Shown here: piece after piece, positions 27,526-35,591 of the stretch
How positions within the stretch are numbered: the stretch's first letter is position 1
Layout: the number at the start of each line of letters is the position of its first letter
NCBI GenBank assembly: GCA_910579135.1
Contig: CAJTTM010000006.1
Coordinates: forward strand, 1-64,000
Direction: 5' to 3'
Source: an uncultured Erysipelotrichales bacterium
GTDB taxonomy: Bacteria > Bacillota_I > Bacilli_A > Erysipelotrichales > Coprobacillaceae
Length of the DNA: 64,000 nucleotides
Notes under the pieces: model-generated
What the model saw: the letters and a program-made list of their open reading frames with translations, nothing else
Told to the model about the DNA's origin: nothing
The model's database searches: none
Position numbers and translations under genes: made by a program

Positions 27526-29187
27526 ATGGATAAAGAAATTAATAAGAATTTTATTGAAAGAATAATTGATAAAGACTTAAGTGAAGGAAAATACACAAAA
27601 ATTGCGACACGTTTTCCTCCTGAACCAAATGGTTATTTACATATTGGACATGCAAAATCAATTTTATTAAATTATGGTTTAGCAAAAAAATATAATGGTA
27701 TCTTTAATTTAAGATTTGATGATACAAATCCAACTAAAGAAAAAACTGAATTCGTAGATAGTATTATTGCAGATGTGGATTGGCTTGGTGCACATCATGA
27801 TGGTGATGTAAAGTTTGCTTCTGATTATTTTGGAGAAATGTATGAAGCTGCTGTTAAGCTTATTAAAAAAGGAAAAGCATATGTTTGCGATTTAACTGCT
27901 GAACAAATTAGAGAATATCGTGGAACTTTAAAAGAACCTGGTAAAGATTCTCCTTATAGAAAAAGGAGCATTGAAGAAAATCTTGATTTATTTGAAAGAA
28001 TGAAAAATGGTGAATTTGAAGATGGTTCTAAAGTATTACGTGCTAAAATTGATATGGCATCACCAAACATTAATATGAGAGATCCTGTTATTTATAGAGT
28101 TGCCAGAATGACTCACCATAATACAGGTGATACATGGTGTATATATCCAATGTATGACTTTGCTCATCCAATTGAAGATGCCATTGAAGGAATTACACAT
28201 TCAATTTGTACATTAGAATTTGAAGATCATAGACCATTATATGATTGGGTTGTTCAAGAATTAGAATATGAACATCCACCTAAACAAATTGAGTTTGCAA
28301 AATTATATTTAACAAATGTCATTACTGGTAAACGTTATATTAAACGTTTAGTTGATCAAGGTATTGTAGATGGTTGGGATGATCCTCGCCTTGTAACAAT
28401 TGCTGCATTAAGAAGAAGAGGATTTACACCTGAATCACTAAAGAATTTTATGGAATTGGTTGGAGTTGCGAAAAGCAATTCTTCTGTAGATTATGCAATG
28501 CTTGAATATTGTATTAGAGATGATTTAAAACCTAAAGCTCCTAGAGTAATGGCTGTTTTAGATCCTATTAAATTAGTTATCGATAATTATCCTGAAGGTC
28601 AAGTTGAATATTTGGATGCACAAATTAATATGGAAAATCCTGAATTAGGTGTAAAACAAGTTCCTTTTGGAAAAGAATTATGGATTGAAAGAGAAGATTT
28701 CATGGAAGAACCCCCTAAAAAGTACTTTAGATTATTTCCTGGAAACGAAGTACGTTTAATGAATGCATATTTCGTAAAATGTGTTGGATTTGAAAAAGAT
28801 GAAAATGGTAAAGTTACAGTTGTTCATTGTACTTATGATCCTATTACTAAGAATGGAACTGGTTTTACAGGTAGAAAAGTCAAAGGGACTATTCATTGGG
28901 TGCCTGTACAACAAGCAAAAAAAGCAACGGTTAGATTATATGAAAACTTAGTTGATGAAGAGAAAGGTGTTTATAACGAAGATGGAAGTGTTAACTTAAA
29001 TCCTAATTCATTAACTATAGTTGATGCTTATATTGAGCCTTCTATAGAAGAATATAAACCTGGAGATTCTTTCCAATTTGTAAGAAGTGGTTATTTCTGT
29101 ATTGATACAAAAGATTCTACTGAAGGAAATCCAGTATTTAATAGAATTGTATCTTTAAAAAGTTCATTTAAATTACCAAAGAAATAG
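27526..29187 (+). CDS. glnS: Glutaminyl-tRNA synthetase
   Basis: About 553 residues. It charges tRNA-Gln directly. Motifs: TRFPPEPNGYLHIGHAKSI (HIGH), LRFDDTNPTKEKTEFVDSI, ITHSICTLEFEDHRPLYDW, DGWDDPRLVTIAALRRRG; the C-terminal beta-barrel follows with PGNEVRLMNAYFVKC. The KMSKS-like loop reads VITGKRYIKRLV instead of the usual VMSKRKL, a variant with one extra residue. The ATG at 27526 has AGGAGG at 8 nt, so the in-frame GTG at 27517 is rejected. Many Bacillota lack GlnRS and use GatCAB; presence here fits gut lineages that acquired it. Confidence 0.95.
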   Translation: MDKEINKNFIERIIDKDLSEGKYTKIATRFPPEPNGYLHIGHAKSILLNYGLAKKYNGIFNLRFDDTNPTKEKTEFVDSIIADVDWLGAHHDGDVKFASDYFGEMYEAAVKLIKKGKAYVCDLTAEQIREYRGTLKEPGKDSPYRKRSIEENLDLFERMKNGEFEDGSKVLRAKIDMASPNINMRDPVIYRVARMTHHNTGDTWCIYPMYDFAHPIEDAIEGITHSICTLEFEDHRPLYDWVVQELEYEHPPKQIEFAKLYLTNVITGKRYIKRLVDQGIVDGWDDPRLVTIAALRRRGFTPESLKNFMELVGVAKSNSSVDYAMLEYCIRDDLKPKAPRVMAVLDPIKLVIDNYPEGQVEYLDAQINMENPELGVKQVPFGKELWIEREDFMEEPPKKYFRLFPGNEVRLMNAYFVKCVGFEKDENGKVTVVHCTYDPITKNGTGFTGRKVKGTIHWVPVQQAKKATVRLYENLVDEEKGVYNEDGSVNLNPNSLTIVDAYIEPSIEEYKPGDSFQFVRSGYFCIDTKDSTEGNPVFNRIVSLKSSFKLPKK

Positions 29188-29216
29188 ATATAGCGAATTG
29201 CTATATCTATTTTTTA
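29186..29216 (+). terminator. Terminator of glnS
   Basis: 9-bp stem AGATATAGC / GCTATATCT with a 5-nt loop beginning at the stop codon, followed by ATTTTTTATTTG. Confidence 0.85.
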
Positions 29217-29769
29217 TTTGGTGATATTTCATTCCATAATGTAAATCCTAAGATTAAAGTTCCACCTATTATTTGCATGATTGTCATAGTTTCTCCCAAT
29301 ACCGATGCAACAACTGCTACAAGTCCAAAAAAATACCCATAAAATGATTACTTCCTATTGATAAATCTCCTAAACCCATAACCAGCACAATACCTATAGC
29401 AGCCATAATAAAACAAACCCGTTATTTTATTGTCATGCTTTCCTTAAATAAAATAGGACAAACTATTATTACAATTACTAGAGCAAAATAATAACTAAGT
29501 GTTGTGACTGAAACACTAGTATATTTATATGTTTCAAAAAGTAATATCCAATTAAATCCCATAGCAATTCCAGAAAACAATAACAAAGGGATTTCTTTCT
29601 TTATTTCATGAAAGGGAATCTTTTGTTGAGTAACGAATAAATAAACCATAATCAATAATGCTAATTCACCAGAAAACACAGAAATATTTCTTACAAACAA
29701 ACCTAATGTACCAAAAACAACCATTGAGATCATAAGTGTTATCTTTGAATTCATAAATCTCTTCATCAT
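29207..29769 (-). pseudogene. EamA/DMT-type transporter, decayed and internally deleted
   Basis: From the ATG at 29769 the frame gives VVFGTLGLFVRNISVFSGEL, GIAMGFNWILLFETYKYTSV and SYYFALVIVIIVCPILFKES, the first half of an EamA drug/metabolite transporter, then stops at 29422. Downstream, other frames encode IMAAIGIVLVMGLGDLS, FFGLVAVVASVLGETM and MQIIGGTLILGFTLWNE, recognisable later helices ending at TAG 29207. The total is about 185 residues instead of about 290, so several second-repeat helices are missing as well as the frame being broken. It overlaps the DUF4177-like stop by one base. Confidence 0.8.
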
Positions 29770-29975
29770 TACTCTTCTTTTTGAAATATAAGAGACATCA
29801 TTTCAATATCACCTGTACCCCTTGTTTCTAAGGGAATATACCCTTCAAAACTCCATCCATTTTCAATTCGTTCTTTAATAATTTCTTCAGCACCTTTAAA
29901 AGAATACTTTGTTCCCTTACCAAGTCCAAATCCAGATAAACTAGATCTCACTCTTACAAATTCAACTTTTTTCAT
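29769..29975 (-). CDS. DUF4177-like small protein
   Basis: 68 residues: KKVEFVRVRSSLSGFGLGKG, then AEEIIKERIENGWSFEGYIP and MMSLIFQKEE. The pattern of a short strand, a helix with ENGW and a closing strand with LIFQK fits the DUF4177 family of unknown function. AGGAG precedes the ATG. It lies 33 nt downstream of cutC and 1 base before the EamA remnant. Confidence 0.75.
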   Translation of the reverse strand: MKKVEFVRVRSSLSGFGLGKGTKYSFKGAEEIIKERIENGWSFEGYIPLETRGTGDIEMMSLIFQKEE

Positions 29976-30008
29976 AAATTTTTCTCCTAATTAAACCCAT
30001 TTATTCCT

Positions 30009-30752
30009 TTAATCAATACTATTAACAATTTGTTTGACTAATTCTTTACTAACAACATCATAGTTTTGTTCATTTGGTTGAGATGCATAACTATATGTTA
30101 CATATTGTGATGATGTTGTTGGATCGTATATCCAGTCTTTACAAGAACTATGAACTTGATATATTCCTGTATAGTTCATCATTTCTTTAGCATTCAATGC
30201 GTTTATTCCTGAACCTGCAAGTATTTGAATTTGATTCCCATATTGAACTTGTAATTCTTTTATAAGACCCTTTCCATCCATCGCCTTAGCTTTTAAACCA
30301 CTTGTTAAAACTCTATCAACCCCTAGCGATATTAATATTTCAATACTCTTGTATGGATCCTTTACACAATCAAACGCTCTATGAAAAACAACTTCTCCAT
30401 GATATGATTTAACAATATCAATCATTTTCTTTGTTCTTTCTTCATCTATAGAACTATCTTCTTTTAGAAATCCAAAAGCAATTCCATCAGCTCCATTTTC
30501 CATCAATATTTGACAATCTTCCAACATTGTTTCATAGTCTTCTTCATTATAATAAAAGCCTGCTCCTCTAGGTCTTACCATGCAAATAACTTTTAAATCT
30601 GTATTCTTTTTAGTTAGTTTTAATGAAGCTAATGAAGGAGTTAATCCTCCCATATATAAACTACTATTTAATTCAATCCTTTTCGCTCCTCCCTTAAAAG
30701 CTTGCAAAGCATCATAATAACTACCACAACATATCTCAATTATTCTTTTCAT
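30009..30752 (-). CDS. cutC: Copper homeostasis protein CutC family
   Basis: 247 residues, TIM-barrel CutC family: IEICCGSYYDALQAFKGGAK, RIELNSSLYMGGLTPSLAS, VICMVRPRGAGFYYNEED, ADGIAFGFL, VVFHRAFDCVKDP, RVLTSGLKAKAMDG and ILAGSGINALN. Despite the name, a direct role in copper handling is not firmly established. It begins 10 nt after the glycosylasparaginase gene ends, so the two are co-transcribed. Confidence 0.93.
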   Translation of the reverse strand: MKRIIEICCGSYYDALQAFKGGAKRIELNSSLYMGGLTPSLASLKLTKKNTDLKVICMVRPRGAGFYYNEEDYETMLEDCQILMENGADGIAFGFLKEDSSIDEERTKKMIDIVKSYHGEVVFHRAFDCVKDPYKSIEILISLGVDRVLTSGLKAKAMDGKGLIKELQVQYGNQIQILAGSGINALNAKEMMNYTGIYQVHSSCKDWIYDPTTSSQYVTYSYASQPNEQNYDVVSKELVKQIVNSID

Positions 30753-30762
30753 TTTATATTCC

Positions 30763-31719
30763 TCATTTCTTATAAATTGGTTCCATTCTTTTTCTCATAT
30801 ATTCATCTAACCACTCTTGACTAGCCAGTTCATGAATGCACTTTCCATTCTTTCTTTTTACAATATATACAGTAGGTTTATGACAAGCATTCGCAACCAC
30901 AAAAGAAAATCCTTCAATATTACTTGCAGCTCCCCATTCTCCTTTTTTATTCATTGCAACTACTGAAATATCTCCAGATTGTCCTTTTCTTTGTTTTAAT
31001 TTAGTATCTAATTGATTTACTGCCTCTTCACATGCTTCTTGCGGTGATAAACCTTTTTCCATTAAACTAACAATTTCATATGAAATGCAGCCTTTCATTA
31101 AGTCTTCACCAAGACCAGTTGCAGTTGCTCCACCAATTTGACTATCAGCATAAAAACCTGAACCTACTATTGGTGAATCACCTATTCTGCCTTTTTTCTT
31201 CATAAATAAACCACTTGTAGATGTAGCCGCAACGACTTTATGTAATTCATCAAGACATACCATCCCAACAGTATCATGTCCACTATATGGTTTTAATTCT
31301 AATTCTTTCATTTCTTTTAGACGATTATGATAATGTATTTTTGCTCGAGAAGTTAACATGTTTTTTCTTTGAAAACCATTTTGATATGCATATTGAATTG
31401 CACCTTCTCCCACTAAAACATTATTAACTTTTTCTTTAGATAAACGTCTTGCTATAGTAATAGGATTTGAAAAATCTCTAATTGCCCCTATAGCCCCTAT
31501 CTGTAAAGTATCTCCATCCATATAACCAGCATCTAATTCAACTTCACCTTCTTCATTAGGTAAACCTCCATATCCTACTGATTTATAATATTCAAAATCT
31601 TCAACTTCCTTAATAGCCTTTTCTATAGCATCACCACTATCACCAGACATTTTTAATATTTCTTCAGCTTTCTCTATTCCTTCTTTAGACATTGTCCAAG
31701 TTGCTATTATACCCCACAT
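30763..31719 (-). CDS. Glycosylasparaginase (N4-(beta-N-acetylglucosaminyl)-L-asparaginase)
   Basis: About 318 residues of the Ntn-hydrolase asparaginase family. The autoproteolysis site is GHDTVGMV with Thr as the new N-terminal nucleophile; GRIGDSPIVGSGFYAD and GGATATGLGEDLM are the classical substrate-binding blocks. It cleaves the GlcNAc-Asn bond left after proteolysis of N-glycoproteins, a sensible activity for a mucosal commensal. There is no signal peptide, so it works inside the cell. ATG 31719 has AAGGAG 8 nt upstream; the GTG at 31728 overlaps that site and is rejected. Confidence 0.93.
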   Translation of the reverse strand: MWGIIATWTMSKEGIEKAEEILKMSGDSGDAIEKAIKEVEDFEYYKSVGYGGLPNEEGEVELDAGYMDGDTLQIGAIGAIRDFSNPITIARRLSKEKVNNVLVGEGAIQYAYQNGFQRKNMLTSRAKIHYHNRLKEMKELELKPYSGHDTVGMVCLDELHKVVAATSTSGLFMKKKGRIGDSPIVGSGFYADSQIGGATATGLGEDLMKGCISYEIVSLMEKGLSPQEACEEAVNQLDTKLKQRKGQSGDISVVAMNKKGEWGAASNIEGFSFVVANACHKPTVYIVKRKNGKCIHELASQEWLDEYMRKRMEPIYKK

Positions 31720-31756
31720 ATCAATCACTCCTTATAACCATTTTACAATAAGAATT

Positions 31757-31797
31757 AAAAAAAGCAAAATGCTTATTGATATGATTTTGCTTTTTTT
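31757..31797 (-). terminator. Terminator of the second Rpn gene
   Basis: AGCAAAAT / ATTTTGCT stem flanked by A- and T-runs on both strands, so it can end minus-strand transcription from the Rpn gene. Confidence 0.75.
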
Positions 31798-31841
31798 ACA
31801 ATTATTAACCTTTATATTATTATTTATAAATTTACTCAATA

Positions 31842-32738
31842 TCAGCTCAAAATATATTTTAAAATATCTTCCTCCTTATCAATATCAAAGATATTGATTG
31901 CTAAAATATCTAATGTCGTTTCATCACTGCTATTAATTTTATTAACAATATATTCTGATAATGAACCCAATTTCTTTATTAATAAATTAATGATCATTTG
32001 AGCCGCTTTCTCTATCTTACCTTCAGCTTTTCCTTCAACCTTTCCATTTGCATAACCTCTTTTTTCACCAATGACTTCTCCTTCAATCCTTCCCATCTCT
32101 TTTAATTGTTCACATATCTCACACATTTCAGTAACTCCTTTCCTTTCTTCTTTATAATATTTGACCCATTTCTTAAACACTTCACTATACATCTCATTTG
32201 GATCAATACAATGAAAATCATGGATTAATCTTCCTAGTACTGTTTCTTCATCCTGATAATCTCCATTCACATATATCATCTCTTGTCCTATATCTACTTC
32301 TTCTTTTGTTTCTTTATTCGTAAGTTTAAGATGATATATTGGTAATCCCTTCTTAAAGTAGTCTCCTTCACACATAAAAACGATATAGCTTTCTGGAACT
32401 TCTTCATATTCTGAACTTTTCTTTATTTCTTGTGTATCAATAAGACTAAGATTCAATCTTCCTCTTTTAGGATTGGCTCCTTTTTCTTTTCTCTGTATTT
32501 CTACATTGATTCTCATCTTTTCACTTTTGACATAAATATCAAACTGAGCTTCTCTTCCTTTGATATTACTCATATAATGTTCAACATGATGTTCATCAAT
32601 ATGTATATGTCTTCCTAGTATGATATCAATGATTTCATTAACACATTCCCTATGACCAAAGACAACTTTGATCATAGGAGAATGAAATAAAGTCATAGAC
32701 TCAATAAGGGACATAATATCTTGATTTTTAGCTTTCAT
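31842..32738 (-). CDS. Rpn-family PD-(D/E)XK nuclease / putative transposase (second copy)
   Basis: 298 residues. The N-terminal part has MIKVVFGHRECVNEIIDIIL and the nuclease core GREAQFDIY with NVEIQRKEKG (Asp, then Glu-x-Gln). The C-terminus carries Gly/Glu repeats RIEGEVIGEKRGYANGKVEG, the usual Rpn linker. It differs strongly from the first Rpn protein at 18336, so it is not a recent duplicate. AGGAGG lies 8 nt before the ATG. A short palindrome shared with the first Rpn gene is about 130 nt upstream. Confidence 0.85.
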   Translation of the reverse strand: MKAKNQDIMSLIESMTLFHSPMIKVVFGHRECVNEIIDIILGRHIHIDEHHVEHYMSNIKGREAQFDIYVKSEKMRINVEIQRKEKGANPKRGRLNLSLIDTQEIKKSSEYEEVPESYIVFMCEGDYFKKGLPIYHLKLTNKETKEEVDIGQEMIYVNGDYQDEETVLGRLIHDFHCIDPNEMYSEVFKKWVKYYKEERKGVTEMCEICEQLKEMGRIEGEVIGEKRGYANGKVEGKAEGKIEKAAQMIINLLIKKLGSLSEYIVNKINSSDETTLDILAINIFDIDKEEDILKYILS

Positions 32739-32864
32739 TTATTTGACCTCCTATTATTCTATACTAATAAAAAGAGGCTTTTTCTTTTTTTAAATGTATA
32801 ATTTCATAATATGAAAATATAGACTTCTATAAATCTATTATAAGGGTATAAAACAGAGTTGTCA

Positions 32865-32881
32865 TTGGACATTTTGTCCAA
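32865..32881. promoter_or_regulatory. TTGGACA-TTT-TGTCCAA palindrome upstream of the second Rpn gene
   Basis: Perfect 7-bp dyad. The minus-strand text matches the element at 19342-19356 (TTTTGGAC, 5 nt, GTCC-A-TTGA or AATGA) and lies at a similar distance before an Rpn gene. In both places it directly follows the T-run of the preceding gene's terminator. Confidence 0.4.
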
Positions 32882-32912
32882 AAAAAAGAGAAGTTAGTCA
32901 TTACAACTTCTC
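32880..32912 (-). terminator. Terminator of the metal-efflux operon
   Basis: 8-bp stem GAGAAGTT / AACTTCTC followed on the minus strand by TTTTTTTTGG; 14 nt after the ArsR stop. Confidence 0.85.
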
Positions 32913-32926
32913 CCATCATGTTCTCT

Positions 32927-33286
32927 TTAATCTTCCAAAATATGTTCTAAACCTTGATTAATAATTGTTCTTACATGATCATCTGCTAAAGAATAAAAAA
33001 TAGATTTTCCTTCTCTTCTATTTTTCACAAGCTTATTTTGTTTTAATATTTTTAATTGATGCGAAATTGCTGATTGAGTCATATTTAGAGTTTGTGCTAA
33101 ATCACAAACACATACTTCTGCTTCAAACAAAACAAATAATATTCTTATTCTAGTAGAATCTCCAAAAACCTTAAATAATTCTGCTAAATCATATAACTGT
33201 TCTTCTGGAGGCATTTTCTCTTCTACAATTTTCACCAAATCTTTATGAATTTCTACTGTTTCACAACATTCTACTTCATTATTCAT
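32927..33286 (-). CDS. ArsR/SmtB-family metal-responsive repressor (CadC-like)
   Basis: About 119 residues. The winged helix is DLAELFKVFGDSTRIRILFVL, then SAISHQLKILKQNKLV. The metal site resembles CadC: two Cys in the N-terminal arm (VECCETVEIHKD) and the Cys pair EVCVCDLAQ in the helix before the recognition helix, typical of Cd/Pb/Zn sensors. The ATG at 33286 is chosen because the long frame above it overlaps the ATPase gene. It follows the ATPase by 16 nt as the last gene, so it autoregulates the operon through the operator at 35457-35478. The metal cannot be fixed from the sequence alone. Confidence 0.9.
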   Translation of the reverse strand: MNNEVECCETVEIHKDLVKIVEEKMPPEEQLYDLAELFKVFGDSTRIRILFVLFEAEVCVCDLAQTLNMTQSAISHQLKILKQNKLVKNRREGKSIFYSLADDHVRTIINQGLEHILED

Positions 33287-33302
33287 TCTTTCTTCTCTCT
33301 TT

Positions 33303-35171
33303 CTATAAATTTTTAACATATAAAGTTCTAATTGCATTTAATACAGCAATCACCATGACTCCTACATCTGCAAAAATCGCAAGCCACATATTTGCAATCC
33401 CTATAGCACCTAAAATTAAGCAAAGAATCTTAATTCCAATTGCAAAATATATGTTTTCATATACAATTTTCATACACTTCTTAGCTATTTTAATAGCTTT
33501 TGAAATCTTTAATGGATCATCATCCATTAATACAATATCTGCTGCTTCAATAGCCGCATCACTACCCATTGCTCCCATTGCAATACCAATATCAGCCCTT
33601 GACAAAACGGGAGCGTCATTAATTCCATCACCAACAAAAGCTAATTTTTCTTTTTCATCTTTTTTAGATAATAACTCTTCTACTTTAGTAACCTTATCTC
33701 CTGGTAACAATTCACTATAGACTTCATCAATCTTTAAATCATTTGCAACTTTTTTTGCGACAGTATTCATATCTCCAGTTAACATAACAGTCTTTTTAAT
33801 ACCAATATTCTTTAAAGCTTGTATTGCTTCTTTAGCGTGAGGCTTCATTACATCTGATATTAAGATATGACCCTCATATTGATTATCAATTGCAATATGA
33901 ACAATTGTACCAACTTCATGACATTCATCATATTTAACGTTTAATCTTTCCATTAATTTAGCATTACCAGCTGCTACAACTTTATCATCAACCTTTGCAA
34001 TCACACCATTTCCACTTATTTCTTCAACATCACCCACTCTATTTTTTAAAATAGGTTTCCCATAAGCTTTCTGTAAGCTTTTACTAATAGGATGTGTTGA
34101 ATAACTTTCTGCTAAAGCAGCATATTCTAATAATTCATCTCTATCCATTGTATTATGATGAACACCACTCACTTCAAAAACCCCTTGAGTCATTGTGCCT
34201 GTCTTATCAAAAACAACATATTTTGTAGAAGCTAATGTTTCTAAATAATTAGAACCTTTAACTAGTACTCCTGCACGACTAGCTCCTCCTATTCCCGCAA
34301 AGAAACCAAGGGGAATACTAATAACTAACGCACAAGGACAAGAAATAACTAAGAAAGTTAATGCTCTAAAAATCCAATCATTCCACATAGGGTCTAATCC
34401 CATAAATAACATTCTTACTAATGGTGGTAATAACGCTAATACTAAAGCTCCATAACATACAGCAGGAGTATAAAAACGAGCAAACCTAGAGATAAAATTT
34501 TCAGATTTTGATTTTTTAGAACTTGCATTTTCTACCATATCTAATATTTTAGAAACAGTTGATTCACCAAATTCTTTTGTTGTTTTTATCTTTAATAATC
34601 CTGTCATATTGATACATCCACTAATAACCTCATCATTGACTTTAGCTTCTCTAGGTAATGATTCACCAGTTAAAGCACTTGTATTTAAAGTTGTATTTCC
34701 TTCAACAATAATTCCATCTATAGGAACTTTTTCCCCAGGTTGTACAACAATAATAGAGCCAATTTCAATTTCATCAGGATCAACTTGTTCTAATTCTCCA
34801 TCAACTTCTATATTCGCAAAATCAGGTCTTATATCCATTAAATCACTAATATTTCTTCTACTTTTACCAACTGCATAACTTTGAAATAATTCACCTATTT
34901 GATAAAATAACATAACCGCTACACCTTCACTGTATTCACCTAAAGCAATTGCTCCTACAGTCGCAACAGCCATTAAAAAATTTTCATCAAAAACTTGCTT
35001 GTTCATTATTCCTTTTATTGCTTTTTTTAAAATATCATATCCTACAATGAAATAAGGAACCATATATAATACAAACTTTATTGTTCCTCCAATTGGCAAC
35101 AATTCTAAACCAATAATACATAAAATCGCAACAATGATACAATATAACATATTCTTTTGTTTTTTATTCAT
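33303..35171 (-). CDS. P1B-type heavy-metal-exporting ATPase (Zn/Cd type)
   Basis: 622 residues. ALTGES at 166-171 (actuator), SCPCALVISIPLG (CPC metal motif, Cys278 and Cys280), FDKTGTMTQG (phosphorylated Asp322), STHPISKSL (HP motif) and FVGDGINDAPVLSRADIG. CPC with a downstream Asp-rich end fits Zn/Cd/Pb export (ZntA/CadA). The usual N-terminal HMA domain is absent; it is encoded as a separate gene just upstream (35218-35436). About eight membrane helices. It is followed by its CadC-like repressor. Confidence 0.93.
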   Translation of the reverse strand: MNKKQKNMLYCIIVAILCIIGLELLPIGGTIKFVLYMVPYFIVGYDILKKAIKGIMNKQVFDENFLMAVATVGAIALGEYSEGVAVMLFYQIGELFQSYAVGKSRRNISDLMDIRPDFANIEVDGELEQVDPDEIEIGSIIVVQPGEKVPIDGIIVEGNTTLNTSALTGESLPREAKVNDEVISGCINMTGLLKIKTTKEFGESTVSKILDMVENASSKKSKSENFISRFARFYTPAVCYGALVLALLPPLVRMLFMGLDPMWNDWIFRALTFLVISCPCALVISIPLGFFAGIGGASRAGVLVKGSNYLETLASTKYVVFDKTGTMTQGVFEVSGVHHNTMDRDELLEYAALAESYSTHPISKSLQKAYGKPILKNRVGDVEEISGNGVIAKVDDKVVAAGNAKLMERLNVKYDECHEVGTIVHIAIDNQYEGHILISDVMKPHAKEAIQALKNIGIKKTVMLTGDMNTVAKKVANDLKIDEVYSELLPGDKVTKVEELLSKKDEKEKLAFVGDGINDAPVLSRADIGIAMGAMGSDAAIEAADIVLMDDDPLKISKAIKIAKKCMKIVYENIYFAIGIKILCLILGAIGIANMWLAIFADVGVMVIAVLNAIRTLYVKNL

Positions 35172-35188
35172 AAATATACCCCCCTACA

Positions 35189-35213
35189 CAAAAAGAGCTG
35201 TATTATACAGCTA
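35189..35213 (-). terminator. Intercistronic hairpin between the HMA gene and the ATPase gene
   Basis: AGCTGTA / TACAGCT stem with a tiny loop, then CTTTTTGTG on the minus strand. It could partly terminate or process the transcript, so that the HMA protein is made in excess over the pump. Confidence 0.55.
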
Positions 35214-35217
35214 CTTA

Positions 35218-35436
35218 TTATAAGAAAATTTCACAATCATCTTCTACAATCTTACAATTCTTTAAAACATCCTGCATAACATCCTTTGGTTCTGCACCAT
35301 CTTCAAATTCAACTGTCATCTTTAAGGTCATAAAATTCACAACAGCATCTTTAACACCAGCAGTTTTTTTAGCTGCTTCTTCCATCTTATTTGCACAATT
35401 TGCACAATCCACATCAATTTTATAAGTTTTTTTCAT
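35218..35436 (-). CDS. Stand-alone heavy-metal-associated (HMA) domain protein
   Basis: 72 residues with the metal-binding loop DVDCANCANKMEEAAKK (C-x-x-C), a ferredoxin-like fold and an acidic, Cys-containing end VEDDCEIF. It is the detached N-terminal domain or metallochaperone of the adjacent efflux ATPase. The ATG at 35436 has GGAGGG 7 nt upstream; the longer frame includes the operator and is rejected. It is the first gene of the operon. Confidence 0.9.
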   Translation of the reverse strand: MKKTYKIDVDCANCANKMEEAAKKTAGVKDAVVNFMTLKMTVEFEDGAEPKDVMQDVLKNCKIVEDDCEIFL

Positions 35437-35456
35437 TATTAATCCCTCCATATTAT

Positions 35457-35478
35457 CATATGAACACTTGTTCATATG
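35457..35478 (-). promoter_or_regulatory. Operator of the metal-efflux operon (ArsR/CadC type)
   Basis: Perfect 10-2-10 palindrome CATATGAACA-CT-TGTTCATATG directly downstream of the -10 box, covering the likely transcription start. The TGAACA/TGTTCA half-sites are the usual ArsR/SmtB-family pattern, and the repressor is the last gene of this operon. Confidence 0.85.
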
Positions 35479-35486
35479 TTGATTAT

Positions 35487-35514
35487 ATTATAATACTTTC
35501 TTTCTATATGTCAA
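35487..35514 (-). promoter_or_regulatory. Promoter of the metal-efflux operon
   Basis: TTGACA (35509-35514), 16 nt, TATAAT (35487-35492), both consensus. The operator starts 9 nt downstream. Confidence 0.85.
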
Positions 35515-35591
35515 TACTTATAATATGAATTTTAAAAAAGTTTTACTATTTTTAGCCAAAAAATAACAACATTGTTATATTAATGTTGTTA

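Noticed and set aside
35439..35475. N-terminal extension of the HMA protein
   Set aside because: It overlaps the operator and lacks a ribosome site; the ATG at 35436 follows GGAGGG.
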